Shown: positions 1-11,141 of the stretch, one piece after another
Layout: every line of letters starts with the position of its first letter
Numbering within the stretch: the first letter of the stretch is position 1
NCBI GenBank assembly: GCA_003254925.1
Contig: QANZ01034557.1
Coordinates: forward strand, 9,185-73,184
Source of the DNA: Chamaecrista fasciculata
Taxonomy: Eukaryota; Streptophyta; Magnoliopsida; Fabales; Fabaceae
Length of the DNA stretch: 64,000 bases
Reading direction: 5' to 3'
Translations under genes and position numbers: made by a program
The notes under the pieces: model-generated
Told to the model about the DNA's origin: nothing
The model's input: the letters and a program-made list of their open reading frames with translations, nothing else
Database searches by the model: none

Positions 1-110
1 ATTTTGCCAACATTTAGGACCAATATGAACATTTTGAAACATAATGGACCAAATGAATATTAGGGCATACATTTTGGATCAAAATGAACCATTGACCAAA
101 CCTTTTTGTG
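1..110. repeat. F1-family foldback fragment
   Basis: Short stretch rich in 'ggaccaa..atgaa' phrases. It matches the end of the foldback family seen more completely at 30701-31211 and 27998-28527. It is cut by the window edge, so only one end is visible. Confidence 0.5.
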
Positions 111-299
111 TTGTTTTGTTATTTGCATTATGGTCCTCAAACTATTCTTTGTTATTTTTTTCGTTGGATTTCATAAATAGATCCGATTATTGATGATTGG
201 GATTTCGTGTAAGCCCCAAGTTATCATTTACACATGTTAGGGATTGATTAATAGGACCGGTACAAATTTATGGACCAAATTGTATTCTTAAAAATAATT

Positions 300-724
300 C
301 CAATATTATTTTCATTTTGGCCCATCATCTCATCCACTTGGATTGACCTCTAACCCATCATCCAAAATTTTCTCATCCTCACGCTTTCTAATAGCATATC
401 ACACTTTCCAATATCATCTCATCTCAATATTATTTCAATCAAAACACAACCAAACACCTATCATCTCATCTTATTATCTCCATCTCATTTCACTATTTCT
501 TATCATTTATACCCCTATATAAATTAAAAAAATCCATAAACCTATTTCAACCAACCATAATCATTACATACTCTTTTATATAATTTCACACCCTATTTAA
601 CATCATTTTCTCTAAAATCACCCAAACACCAATACATCATTTCATCTCATCCCATTCAAACTTAATCTCATCTCATCCCATAAAATGGACTTGACTTGAA
701 ATGAGATGGCTGCCAAACAGGCCC
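300..724. mobile_element. Partial PIF/Harbinger-like MITE, one end visible
   Basis: Pyrimidine-rich 'catctcatc' sequence ends in CCAAACAGGCCC followed by TAA. This is the look of a Tourist/PIF-type end next to a TAA target duplication. I could not find the matching left inverted end, so this is probably a truncated copy. No coding capacity. Confidence 0.45.
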
Positions 725-869
725 TAAGAAAGTGAGAACTAAAAGGATAAAAGATTAAATATTGAAGTGAAAACTACTAAATAGCTTATTATTTTAGAGT
801 CTAAACTTAATAAGAAAAGAAATATTTTAAAAAAACATTATTTTAATCCCAAAAATTAAAAAAAATGAA

Positions 870-1062
870 AAAAAATATTTTGGATCGGTTCAACCCCCCA
901 AACCGTCCGGTTCAAGGCGATTTTTTCCGGTTTTTAACCGGTTCATCCGGTTCTTGGGCGGTTCTGTGTCAAAGCGGTTTTCAACCTAAATCGGACCGGA
1001 CCCTTGGCCGGTGCACGGTTCAACTGGTCCAACCGGCCGGTCCGATTTTCATAACACTGGAT
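870..1062. repeat. GC-rich CCGGTCCGG repeat, partial element
   Basis: An island of CCGGTT/AACCGG words in AT-rich DNA, ending at CCGGTCCGATTTTCATAACAC. The open frame across it is a by-product of the repeat. Its end resembles the element at 10375-10793, so the two look like one MITE family. This copy lacks a clear left end. Confidence 0.5.
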
Positions 1063-1337
1063 GAATCCAAAGTTATGATGTTACATTTAACGGGTCTTTT
1101 TTTATCCTATTAAAACTATTAATAAATAAGATCAAATCAAACTTCAAAGTGACTTTAGGACGAAAAGTAAAAAGAAAATTATGAAAATTTGAAACATTCC
1201 TCTTCATAAATACATGCACAAAAACCCTAATAAAGTAATGTTTCTTAAGCATTGAAGTGGATTCGAAGGGCATATGTGCATCTTTTTTTAAGTTCTCCTC
1301 AAACCCTCATCCAACCTTAATGAAATTCAAAGTGAGT

Positions 1338-1650
1338 CTGTTGGATGTACTTTTAAATTTTTAATTCAGAATGTCCCAATTCGAGAATTTATTTAAGTAA
1401 TATCAAATAATTTATTACTTAGATCAACCTCGCATTAGTATATTTAAGTAATATAAATAAAGTGTGAAAAATATTGATAAGGTATGGTCAAATCGATCTC
1501 CCTTACCTATGGGTCGGTTTGACCCTTTACTTTTGGGACAAACCTGAGCAGAATTACTCAAATACCCCTCAAACCCTTGCAGGTATCGGGGACTTGGAGC
1601 GGAGCGAGGATTTCAAATGACTTATCATTTGGCGTCGTCTGTGGGGAACA
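1338..1650 (+). mobile_element. Probable LTR fossil with primer-binding-site-like sequence
   Basis: The stretch ends in TCA followed by TTTGGCGTCGTCTGTGGGGA. That is close to the primer-binding-site region directly inside the left LTR of many plant Ty3/gypsy elements. A TGTTGG start near 1339 could be the LTR left edge. I find no gag or pol similarity beside it, so it is a broken fossil; family and age are uncertain. Confidence 0.38.
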
Positions 1651-2165
1651 GACTAATAGCTTTGTTCCTTTAAAATTTTGAGTATAGAAAATACATGAAA
1701 TATTGCTAGATCTGAGTTGTGGGAAAGAAAATCACAAAGAAAAGACATGAAGAAATTGTTGGATCTGAGGAGTAAATGAACCTTAGAGCAAGAAGGCAAT
1801 GAAGAAAGAATATGGAAAAGGGGTAGACCTCGGAGTAAATAAATCTAAGATCTGAAAAAAAAAAAAAACTCAGAAAAGAACACAAGTCTTTGATACTTTC
1901 TATTAAAAATAAAAATAATACGTGGCAAGTGATCTTTGGAAACGAAACCCCAAACTCATCGCGCAAAGGGTTTCCTAGGCCAATTGTCCCATTGCGCAAA
2001 GACTCTTCTTTCGTACAAGAGTGAGATATGAAGTGATCTTTTATTTGTTGGTGTGTGCTTTGCTTGATGCCACTGCTCACAGGTTCAAAGTGCTAGTATT
2101 TTCTCTTTCTCTTCCTAATTGAAACATACACACGCACATGCATATATTTAGGAATTGGATCCTCT
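1651..2165. other. No gene seen
   Basis: Contains an incidental minus-strand open frame with low-complexity composition and no recognisable domain. It may be interior sequence of the LTR fossil to its left. Confidence 0.4.
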
Positions 2166-2169
2166 ATTT

Positions 2170-2972
2170 GTTTTTTTTCGTAGAAAAAAGATTCATTAAA
2201 TAAAGAAGGCAGTACACAATAGTCTTGAAACTAAGACAAGAAAGGAAAGTGTAAGGACAACATAAGCTTGAAAGAAAATTAGCCAACACCTATCCTCTTG
2301 GTATTCTCCTTCTAGCAAGGTCATACCCAAAAGACAAAAGCAGATAGGGGGGAATAACATCAAAAACAACAAAATGATTCAAATCCAATAGAGCTCTTTT
2401 TGCCAAAACATCAGCATAGGTGTTGCCCTCGTGATAAACATGAGTCAGGTTAGTATGCAATGCATTGAGGCCTGACCTGCAAGAGACGATGAGAGGAAAA
2501 AGATAATGTGAAGAGGATATAGAAGTATCAGCAATGAGGTTAGCAGCCAGCATGGAATCAGTTTCAACAATGATGTTTGTGAATCCTCTATTGATACAAA
2601 GGTTAATGCCTAAATTAATGCCCCAAATCTCTGTAAGTAAAGAATTCCCATGTCCCAAAAACTTATTAAAGCAGCAAATAAAGTGCCCTTGATCATTGCG
2701 TATAATGCCACCTGCAGAAATAAGATTAGAACTAGGATTATGGGCTCCATCAGTATTAATTTTAATAAAGCCAGTAGGTGGTGGAGTCCATCTAACAAGG
2801 AAAGAAGGATTTGTGTTCTTTTTGGAAGGGTTGGCAGCGAGATGGTAAAGATCGGTAGCTCTCATGAGAGCAAGATTAGAAGAAATGTGAGGGGAGAAAG
2901 TGTTGGTTTCAAAGATCTTTTTGTTTCTGGCAATCCAAAGGTGCCAAAGGAAGAAGACGAAGAGGGTTCTTA
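2170..2972 (-). mobile_element. LINE 3' fragment with RNase H domain
   Basis: On the minus strand an open frame runs from about 2972 to 2290. It starts in a WHLWIARNKKIF segment typical of the linker after the zf-RVT zinc finger in plant L1-type LINEs. It continues into an RNase H domain: INTDGA (first Asp), LTEIWG (Glu), VETDSML (Asp) and NTYADVLAK (last Asp). All four acidic positions of the fold are present. Below the stop lies a 3' tail ending in a short A-run on the minus strand (about 2170-2178). The fragment lacks endonuclease and reverse transcriptase, so it is heavily 5'-truncated. I could not find a convincing target-site duplication. Confidence 0.8.
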
Positions 2973-3129
2973 GCCTTTCTTTTTTATTACCGTTGCATTA
3001 TTTTACTCCTTCTCCAATACGCCTTATGTTGAATTGAATAAAAATTTTGGGTTCGAGTGCATTTTTTTCTTCTCTCTCACCTTGTGCCAAACGGTTGACC
3101 ATTTTTTTTTGTGGTCCAGCGAATGTTGG

Positions 3130-3570
3130 GGCCTGATTTGAAATAATGCTACACTTTAGTCCTTCTGGTCCACCATTTCGTAGGCAAAAATTAGTTCTGT
3201 TGACCAAACAAAATAATCACCTCAAAAGTCACCTTTGATTATAATCATATTTTCACGCGTCCTGAGACAAACAGTGACATAATTTGATTTTTTTAAGCAA
3301 CAATCACATCCAAACACACTCTGGTTTTTTTAAAATCACATCTTACATTTTTCAACTTTTTTTTTTCATTTCTAACACTATACAATTTATCAATTTCCTC
3401 ACCCTTCTATTTACCAACCTCAGTCATTATATACCCATTTCAATAATTTCACACTAAAATAATCAACATTTATCCAAACACCACTACAAAAATAATAAAC
3501 TTTGATTATAATCATACTACGATTATAATCAGAGAAGATATAATCAGAGCGTAAACAAACGGACTCAAAC
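3130..3570. repeat. AT-rich MITE-like sequence
   Basis: Two 'tttgattataatcat' blocks (about 3235 and 3500) bracket AT-rich DNA. The right side ends in GCGTAAACAAACGGACTC, which resembles a MITE end. A matching left end is not clear, so the boundaries are approximate. No coding content. Confidence 0.4.
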
Positions 3571-4324
3571 TTCTTCCTTAAATTATTAGACTATCACCTA
3601 TTTAGTCTTTCATTATATATATCCGAATCACTTAAGATGTGTTTTTTTTTTTTATAGATCTAAAATCTAAACTATATGCTTGGCTTATGTATCTTTTTAA
3701 CTCAAAATATGGATGAAAAAAATCCAATTTATCATAATCGATTAGTTAACATGTTAGCACAAAATAAAACTATTTCAATAATCAATATCATTCAACATTT
3801 CCTTCCCTAAATTAAGAAAAAAAACTTATTATTAAAATCATTAAAATTTTTATAAAATTCTGATTTAATCATTAAATAATAAAAAATATTTTTAAATCCT
3901 CAGTAACTATTTAATCTTCATAAAAATATTTGAAAAACCAAGTAACTAAAATTTTTATAAATATAAAAAATAAAATATATTTTAAATATTTAAAAGTTAA
4001 GAAATAAATTTTCTTCTAATCTAAGATTCAAATTACAATGTGTTTTTTTTCTCACATATTAAAGGACACGTGGAAGGATATAGATTGTTGATCAACTCAA
4101 CGGTCCAAATTAAACTCAACTTCAGGAACTTGAGGGATTCTCAACTTTAGGGGATTTCCTCTCCAATCGGCGATATTAGCATCAGAAACGAAAGGCGAAA
4201 ATCTGTCTCTCATTCATTCAATAGATTCATTCATCAAATTCTTCAATTCAAGCGACGAAAGAAGGCCGAGACTGTGCCTCTGAGCTATTTGCTCGTCTGG
4301 GTTCGACAACGACGAAGTTAGCTT

Positions 4325-4325
<1 letters not shown>
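3571..4325 (+). other. AT-rich intergenic DNA and PPX upstream region
   Basis: AT-rich spacer leading into the 5' leader of the phosphatase gene. The leader itself probably begins after about 4100, where composition becomes less AT-rich. I see no unambiguous TATA box at a fixed distance. Confidence 0.4.
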
Positions 4326-4362
<37 letters not shown>

Positions 4363-4371
4363 GAGAGAGAA
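4326..4371 (+). repeat. (GA)n microsatellite in the PPX 5' leader
   Basis: A run of GA dinucleotides, slightly interrupted near the end, lies directly before the start codon at 4376. GA tracts in 5' UTRs are common in plants, and the length is likely variable between individuals. Confidence 0.85.
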
Positions 4372-4375
4372 AGAG

Positions 4376-7300
4376 ATGTCAGACCTAGACAGGCAAATAG
4401 AGCAGCTGAAGAATTGCGAGCCTCTGAAAGAGTCGGAAGTGAAGGCTCTTTGTCTCAAGGCCATGGAAATCCTCGTTGAAGAAAGCAATGTTCAGAGAGT
4501 TGACGCCCCCGTCACTGTGAGTAATCGTTTACTGAACTGAACTGAACTGGGGGTTGTGCCCTTTTTTCGGTAATGTTGTTTTTTGATTTTCTTGAAGTGA
4601 ATGAATGCTTATGGACTTCATAGTTTGGATTGGCTTTTTAGGTTTGAGTGAGTGAGTGCCCTTTTGATTTGGTTCTCGATTTACATGGATGGTGGGTTGG
4701 TTTTTGCCTGTGGGTTTGGTCTCTTACACAATTTGAGCTCAACTGAAGGAAGGAAATTGCTATATCAGATGTGGTTGATGATTTGTCGTTATGTATCAGT
4801 ACAAGATTCGGCGTGCTAATATAGTTGTATGGTTTGAGCTGAACTGGGTTTGTGCCCTTTTTGGTAATGTCGTTTTCTATTTACTTGACGTGAATGCTTA
4901 TGGACTTAATAGTTTGTATTAGTTTTTAGGTTTTGAGTGAGTGAGTGAGTGCCCTTTTGATTTGGTTTTCAATTTACATGGATGGTGGGTTGGTTTATAC
5001 CTGTGGGTTTGGTCTCTTTTGTCCGACTCTGACACAATTTGAGCTCAACTGAAGGAAGGAAATTGATATACCAAGATGTGGTTGATGATTTGTCGTTATG
5101 TATAAGTACAAGATTTGGCTTGCTAAAATAGTTGTATGGCTTGAGTATTACTTAAATGTCTTATCTAGAAGATGGGTAATTTACTTAGGGCTTAATATGT
5201 CATATGGTAATAAGGTCTTATTTTTGGATAAGTAGTGTAAATTGTTTCCCAATAATGTCCCTATGTTAGAGGAATCTGGTAACCTTGGTGTCCTTTTTTA
5301 AGTAAAATATGGTGAATCCACTGCGGTCTGTAAGCTGAGGGAGGAACTTAGGTGGCTTCTGGCCAACTTACAAATTTTACTTAAGTCAAAAGTTTATTGA
5401 TGCTCGCAAAGGAGGAGTTTCCTAAGGGCTAATTTTGGCAGTAGCTAGCCAGTGACCCTGTTTATTTATTTGTTTGTTTCTTTTAAGTAATTTTTTATTT
5501 ATTTTTAAATAACAGTTGAATTTTTAGATAGCCAATAAGACACGAGTGATGAGACATGAGAAATGCATGACATGCTGCACACTTTCCTTGTCATGATGGA
5601 GTTGTAGATTGATCACATTCTTTTTGCTTGTTATATGCAAAATATGTATGTCCAATATGCAACAACAGTTGGGAATTTTTAGAGGAAAAGCCTTAGGTGG
5701 TTTATTTAGATATTTCCTATGAATTGTACCAATTATAAGATGTCACATAGATTTTTATGGAGTTTTCTTTATATTCTCTCTCTCCCTTGATTGGTTATGT
5801 AGAAAAGTTTAGCTCTTATTTTTAATGGCGAACTTGATAACTAAGATATAAGGAAACTTTATATAAGTTCAGTCTTTTTTTGTATTGATTACTTTCTCTG
5901 CTAAGTTTCTGCTTGTGATTGTCATTGTAATGCAACTGCTTAATTGGTTGTCTTATTCTACATATAGATATGTGGTGATATCCATGGGCAATTTTATGAC
6001 ATGAAAGAGCTATTTAAAGTAGGAGGTGATTGCCCCAAAACAAACTATCTGTTCCTTGGGGATTTTGTTGATAGAGGATTTTACTCAGTCGAAACATTTC
6101 TTCTTCTGCTGGCACTAAAGGTATCTTGTAACCCTCGCTTACAAATTTTTGTTGTGGATTAACTCCCTTATAATTTTTTGTGTAGTTCGGTTATTGTTAT
6201 GTGTTTATCTATTTATGCTTTTGAGCATGTTTTGGATTTCTTGTGCTTTGTTACAAGTTCAAAATGTTTCAGTCAGTTTAATCTCCAAAGCATATTACTA
6301 ATTATTATCAAGTAGAATGTATCTGAGAGAATTTTATATCTTGTCTTTAATACATGGAATATGTTTTGGGAAAATTATGTTTTTTTTTTCTTACCAGAAA
6401 TTAGTGTTCTGGATTTGGAGAGTGGTCTATGGTTCAGAATTGGATTTTGGAATAATGGGAGTTAGACAAAAGGTTGTCTGCTAATGTGGGTTTAAAATTG
6501 TTGGTGCTGATGGTAGAGGATTTATTCTTAGTTGCAAGGATAGAAGGAATAGGCTTCCAATTCCTTAAAACACTCAAACCTCATCTGTTCAAACATGGTG
6601 CCTCAATTCTCTTAACCTAAACAAAAGATAAAATACAGTAAACCTTGTTTAGGATTTTGGTACAAAACCCACTCAACAAAACAGTATGTTGCAATTGCTG
6701 ACCTCTGCAATATCTGAATGAAATGCCCAAAATTAAAGAGTTAAATTCTATGATAACTCTTTGAATGTAGACTGTCCCAATTATTTTATATTAACTAGAA
6801 CAAGAAAACCTATCTCAAAAATCAACTAATCCTAATCCAAGTAATTATTGGATTCCTAACCTAAATAGTAGTATGAATTCCTTACTATGCATAAAACTAA
6901 ACTCTCATTCTCAAGTTACACTATTAGTTAAAGGCAAAAGTACGATTGGTATCCCCGAAGTATGCGGTCATTCTCAGTTATACCCCCAAAGCTTTTTTGG
7001 GGTCAATTGTACCCCCAAAGTATGTGGTCAGTTTCAACTATACCCCCAAAGTTTTTTTTAGTCAATTATAATCCCAATGTTTCACATTTGAAACAATTGT
7101 ACCCCCAAATACCCTCCAATTTGGGGGTACAATTGACACAAAAGAAAAGATTGGGGGTACAATTGATACAAAAAAGAAAAGATTGAGGGTATAATTGGTT
7201 CAAAAATACTTTGGGGGTATAACTGAAACTGGCCCAATACTTTGGGGTATAATTGACCAAAAAAAAAACTTCGGGGTACAACTGAGAATGACCGCATACT

Positions 7301-9791
7301 TTGAGGGTACCCAGAGTACTTTTGCCAATTAAATTACTACAGTTATGAGTTATCCCAAATAGTCTTATTTCTTTTAAAAGATCAGGCCCATTCTAGAAAA
7401 TTGAATATGTAGAACTTTATATAAATACTAAATTATTGGACTTGACTATCCGATAAGAGCTTCTTGTTTTGGACCAATAGCATTTTTTTGTTGCTTTTGA
7501 GGAATTCCTGGAGGAATTATATTTAAATTGGCATGAACATGCTAGGGGCTGCTACATAATTATAAAGTCTTGTCATCATAAGTTATTGCTAGTTTTTAGG
7601 TGACTTTTTGATTAGTTAGTTGTTGAAGAATTAATATGCTACATTTAGCATATTGTGTTTTATTGATTGGGCTCTGTGCAGTGAGGTTCTGTCAGAAGTT
7701 CAACCTAATGAATAATGATTACTTGCTTATAATTTTTATTGTTAGTAATGATTCTTCTCTTGTTTAGTTTATTTTGTTTACAACTAATATATGTCATACA
7801 ATCAGGTGAGATATCCAGATCGAATAACACTCATTAGAGGGAACCATGAAAGCCGTCAAATCACACAGGTTTGTTTGCCTATTAGCCCAATTGGAAGAAC
7901 AAAATATCTTTAAAATATATATATTGAAGACTTGACAAAAAGAGGAAAGCCTGGCTCAAATTTTTTCTATAAGGATTACTTATTGGATATCCATCTCATG
8001 ACAGGTATATGGATTCTACGATGAGTGCCTTCGTAAATATGGATCAGTCAACGTTTGGAGATATTGCACTGATATATTTGACTATTTAAGGTTTGCTGAT
8101 CTCCGATACATCATACATGCAAATGTATCAAACAAATATGGGCCTTGTCACTGCTACTAAATGTTACCATTCAAAAGACTTAACTTTGTTCTCCACCTGC
8201 ATCTGATGCTTAAGTCCATAAAAATTTGCTACGATGGTGGATAAACTGGTAAATATAATTTATAGTGGGGAGAAATTCCTTTTAGCGAAATGCTTTGGTG
8301 ATGTGGGAAAGGAACTAGAAATTATATTAATTAATCTCCTTTTAAGGAAAGCTATGGCTACTATGCTCAGTTTTTCTTGCAAGTTTTTACATTGTGTTCT
8401 AAAGTGTACTTGTTAGCTTGGAATGATGGTATAAGTATCAGGTTAATTGATGTTTTCATCTGTGATAGCATTATAATTTTCCCTTTTATGAAAGATAACA
8501 ATAATAGTACTAACTTAGAGAGAAATAAAGGCATCTGCAACATGAGATGCAATCAATAATTGTAGAGTGTAGCTGACTATTCTTTTTTAGATTTTAATAT
8601 TTTAAGTAGCCAAAAATGTTCATAGTTGCTTATTTACTAGAAAAAAAAAAAAGAAAAATTATATAGATAGCCAAATATGGAAATCTGGAGCTTTAACTAG
8701 AAACGTTTTACTGTTTATGTTGCTTATAAGAGAACATATATGCATTTACTTGTGATGTCTTCCACAAATTGCCAATCGATGTTGTTAACGAGCTAATGCC
8801 ACGTTGCAGCTTGTCGGCACTAATTGAAAACAAGATTTTCAGTGTTCATGGTGGTCTATCACCTGCCATCTCAACATTGGATCAGGTTAGAAACTCTACA
8901 AGGATTAAATTTTTTTTTTTTTCAATATTTAAGAGTCGTTATTAAAATACTACTTATGCCATCCATATCCAGATAAGGACTATTGACCGGAAGCAAGAAG
9001 TACCTCATGATGGTGCCATGTGTGACCTCCTATGGTCAGATCCTGAAGATATAGTCGATGGATGGGGTCTGAGTCCCCGTGGTGCTGGTTTCTTATTTGG
9101 TGGTAGTGTTGTTACTTCCTTTAACCACTCCAATAACATAGACTATATATGTCGTGCTCATCAGTTGGTTATGGAAGGATATAAATGGATGTTCAACAAC
9201 CAGATAGTTACTGTATGGTCAGCTCCAAATTATTGCTATAGGTACATCAACAATTTAAATTTCTGATTTTTCTGGTATTCTGATTTCTGAAAATTTATGA
9301 TTTATCACATCATTGTATTTCTGTCAGATGTGGTAATGTAGCCGCAATTTTGGAGTTGGATGAAAATCTTAATAAGCAGTTTCGTGTGTTTGATGCTGCT
9401 CCACAGGTTCGTAGATGAATGACTTGAAATTGAATATCATCATAAAAGTAATTCATTAAGTAAGCAGTCAAATAAATCTGGTTTTCTCAAACAGCAAAAT
9501 GAAATTATTGTGTAATGTACATTCCTTAGATTCGTGTGGTCAAGGTTGTGCTACAATCTATAGCACCACCCTGTGGGCAACTTGTTAGGAAGATTTTTTT
9601 TTCCATTTTCTCTTGTTACTTCACGCCATATTATTTATTATTATTATTAGTATTATTATCGTATCTTCTCCATGCAAATTTGCTTTTTCCTTGAATATGT
9701 CAAATTGTTAACTAAACATTCGATATTTGATGAAACACAGGAATCAAGAGGGGCACCTGCCAAAAAACCGCCACCAGATTACTTCTTGTGA
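4376..9791 (+). CDS. PPX: Serine/threonine phosphatase PP4 (PPX) catalytic subunit
   Basis: Eight exons: 4376-4516, 5968-6120, 7806-7868, 8005-8090, 8810-8885, 8973-9241, 9328-9406, 9741-9791. All introns are GT-AG and frame is kept. The product is 305 aa, the usual length of plant PPX. PPP-family metal and phosphate motifs are all present: GDIHG (50-54), GDFVDRG (78-84), GNHE (110-113) and HGGLSP (from 161). The protein ends in DYFL, the tail whose leucine is carboxymethylated in PP2A/PP4/PP6 enzymes. The N-terminal [14 protein letters not shown] and the [12 protein letters not shown] segment fit PP4 better than PP2A. PP4 catalytic subunits dephosphorylate Ser/Thr in regulatory-subunit complexes, mainly in the nucleus and cytosol. 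The start is the first ATG after a (GA)n leader. Nothing appears broken. Confidence 0.96.
4542..5145. repeat. Tandem duplication inside PPX intron 1
   Basis: Two head-to-tail copies, about 4542-4838 and 4839-5145. Both begin CTGAACTGG..TTGTGCCC and share the same order of phrases (gagtgagtgagtgccc, catggatggtgggttgg, gagctcaactgaaggaagg, gtggttgatgatttgtcg). The second copy has a small extra piece near 5020. It is purely intronic. Confidence 0.9.
6933..7326. mobile_element. 394-bp foldback MITE in PPX intron 2
   Basis: Perfect inverted ends GGCAAAAGTAC / GTACTTTTGCC enclose arms made of repeated 'tacccccaaag' and 'ctttgggggta' phrases. The whole unit can fold into a long hairpin. The short open frames across it are repeat artefacts. 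A right-end half-copy lies at 15255-15378. Confidence 0.85.
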
Positions 9792-10374
9792 AAAGGATTT
9801 TGTTGTCATTATGATCCAATATGCTCAAATTGATAATTTGAGACTCACATGGAAGAGGTGGTTTTGTCTTGCTCGACGCAATATCGACAAAGCTCAATTG
9901 TCAGTTCCTGAAGTGGGAGTTCTTCATCCCCGGCTGTCACCACTAAAACTTATTGGGGCTGCTTTTGCTGTTTGCCTGCTTCATCCATTTCTTTTTTCTT
10001 ATTGGTGTTGTGAATTAGTTATGATTTCCAATATAGGGTCGATATCTTCTTTCTCCTAAAAGTTGTGGGGGGAGTGATTATAGGGTGAAAAATGATGTTT
10101 GCATGTATGGATATTTTGGTTAGGAAGAAATTGATGGAAACTGGAATTTACTCTCCAGATGATATGTGGAAAAAGCCACTAGTTGAATATTGATTGTCCT
10201 TTGGACCATAGAAGTTTATTATGATTATCTCCAATATACCTTTGTTTGGGTATGTATATGTATTTACTCTCAAATTTTCACTTATGGTAGTTACTGAAAG
10301 CTTCGGTTGCCAGTTTCTGGGTACAAATAGAAGGAACGTTCATAGTTACAAATAATTCTCTGATAAACTCATGG
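9792..10374 (+). other. PPX 3' UTR and spacer
   Basis: The open frame at 9727-10059 overlaps the last PPX exon in another frame and has no recognisable domain. The segment is the expected 3' untranslated region. I see no separate gene. Confidence 0.5.
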
Positions 10375-10793
10375 ATGTCAAAACTGGACCGGCAGGTTCA
10401 ATCGTGAACCGGGCAAGAATCGGCGAAACTGGCTTGAACTGGTGGTGAATCGGTTGAACCGTTCTAGTGTGATTTTTTATTTTTATTTTTCCTTTTTTTG
10501 ATTTTTTTGTCTTTTTTTTTTTTTTTTATAATTATGGGTTAAATGTTAGAGAATGTTGATTATGAACCAAAATTTGATAGAGAATGTGATCGTAAAATGT
10601 CACTCGATGATATTATATTAATGAATATTATGAAAATTGATTATATTTATACTATGGAATTAGAATTTTATCATTTTTAAGCTTTTTTTTTATTATTTTT
10701 AATTTATTTATTTGTCACTGGTTAGATTTCGGTTGAACCATTGAACCTTAAACTGTTATCTCGGCCGGTTGAATGTCCGGTCCGGTTTTAAAA
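10375..10793. mobile_element. MITE with GACCGG/CCGGTC ends
   Basis: The left side has AAAACTGGACCGGCAGGTTCAA and the right side has CCGGTCCGGTTTT. GC-rich arms of about 80 bp flank an AT-rich, T-tract-containing centre. No coding content. Related to the partial copy at 870-1062. Confidence 0.7.
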
Positions 10794-11127
10794 ATCTTGG
10801 ATAAAGTAATTTTTTAAAGTGTTTTTTTTTATGAATTAAGTGTTTATTATTATTTTATCTAAATATTATGTAGTATTGAACAAGCGTTTTTTATTGGTAT
10901 TTAATTGGTCATAAATTTTTTTATTGGAAATGAAACATTTCTATTAGAGATTTTGATAATAAATAAATTAGAAAAAAAAAATGTCTGGCGTTTCTCTTCT
11001 CTCCTTGTCTGTCATTTGGCATGCTCCTTAGAAATTCTGAATTTTGGAATATTCTAGGATCTAGACATAAATATGATATAGAAAGAATTATGTAGAATAT
11101 TATAGAAATTTTATGCAAAAGACTGAG
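10794..11127. other. AT-rich spacer, no gene seen
   Basis: AT-rich DNA adjoining the LINE insertion. Position 11128 is the near edge of the LINE target-site duplication. Confidence 0.4.
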
Positions 11128-11141
11128 TGAGATTCACTTTT

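Noticed and set aside
1706-2080. A 124-aa minus-strand frame
   Set aside because: Low-complexity Phe/Ser-rich translation beside a probable LTR fossil; no family likeness.
6873-7297. Overlapping frames rich in YPQS on both strands
   Set aside because: Translation of the 'tacccccaaag' hairpin MITE in an intron.
9018-9266. A separate phosphatase gene
   Set aside because: It is exon 6 of the PPX gene and joins in frame with its neighbours.
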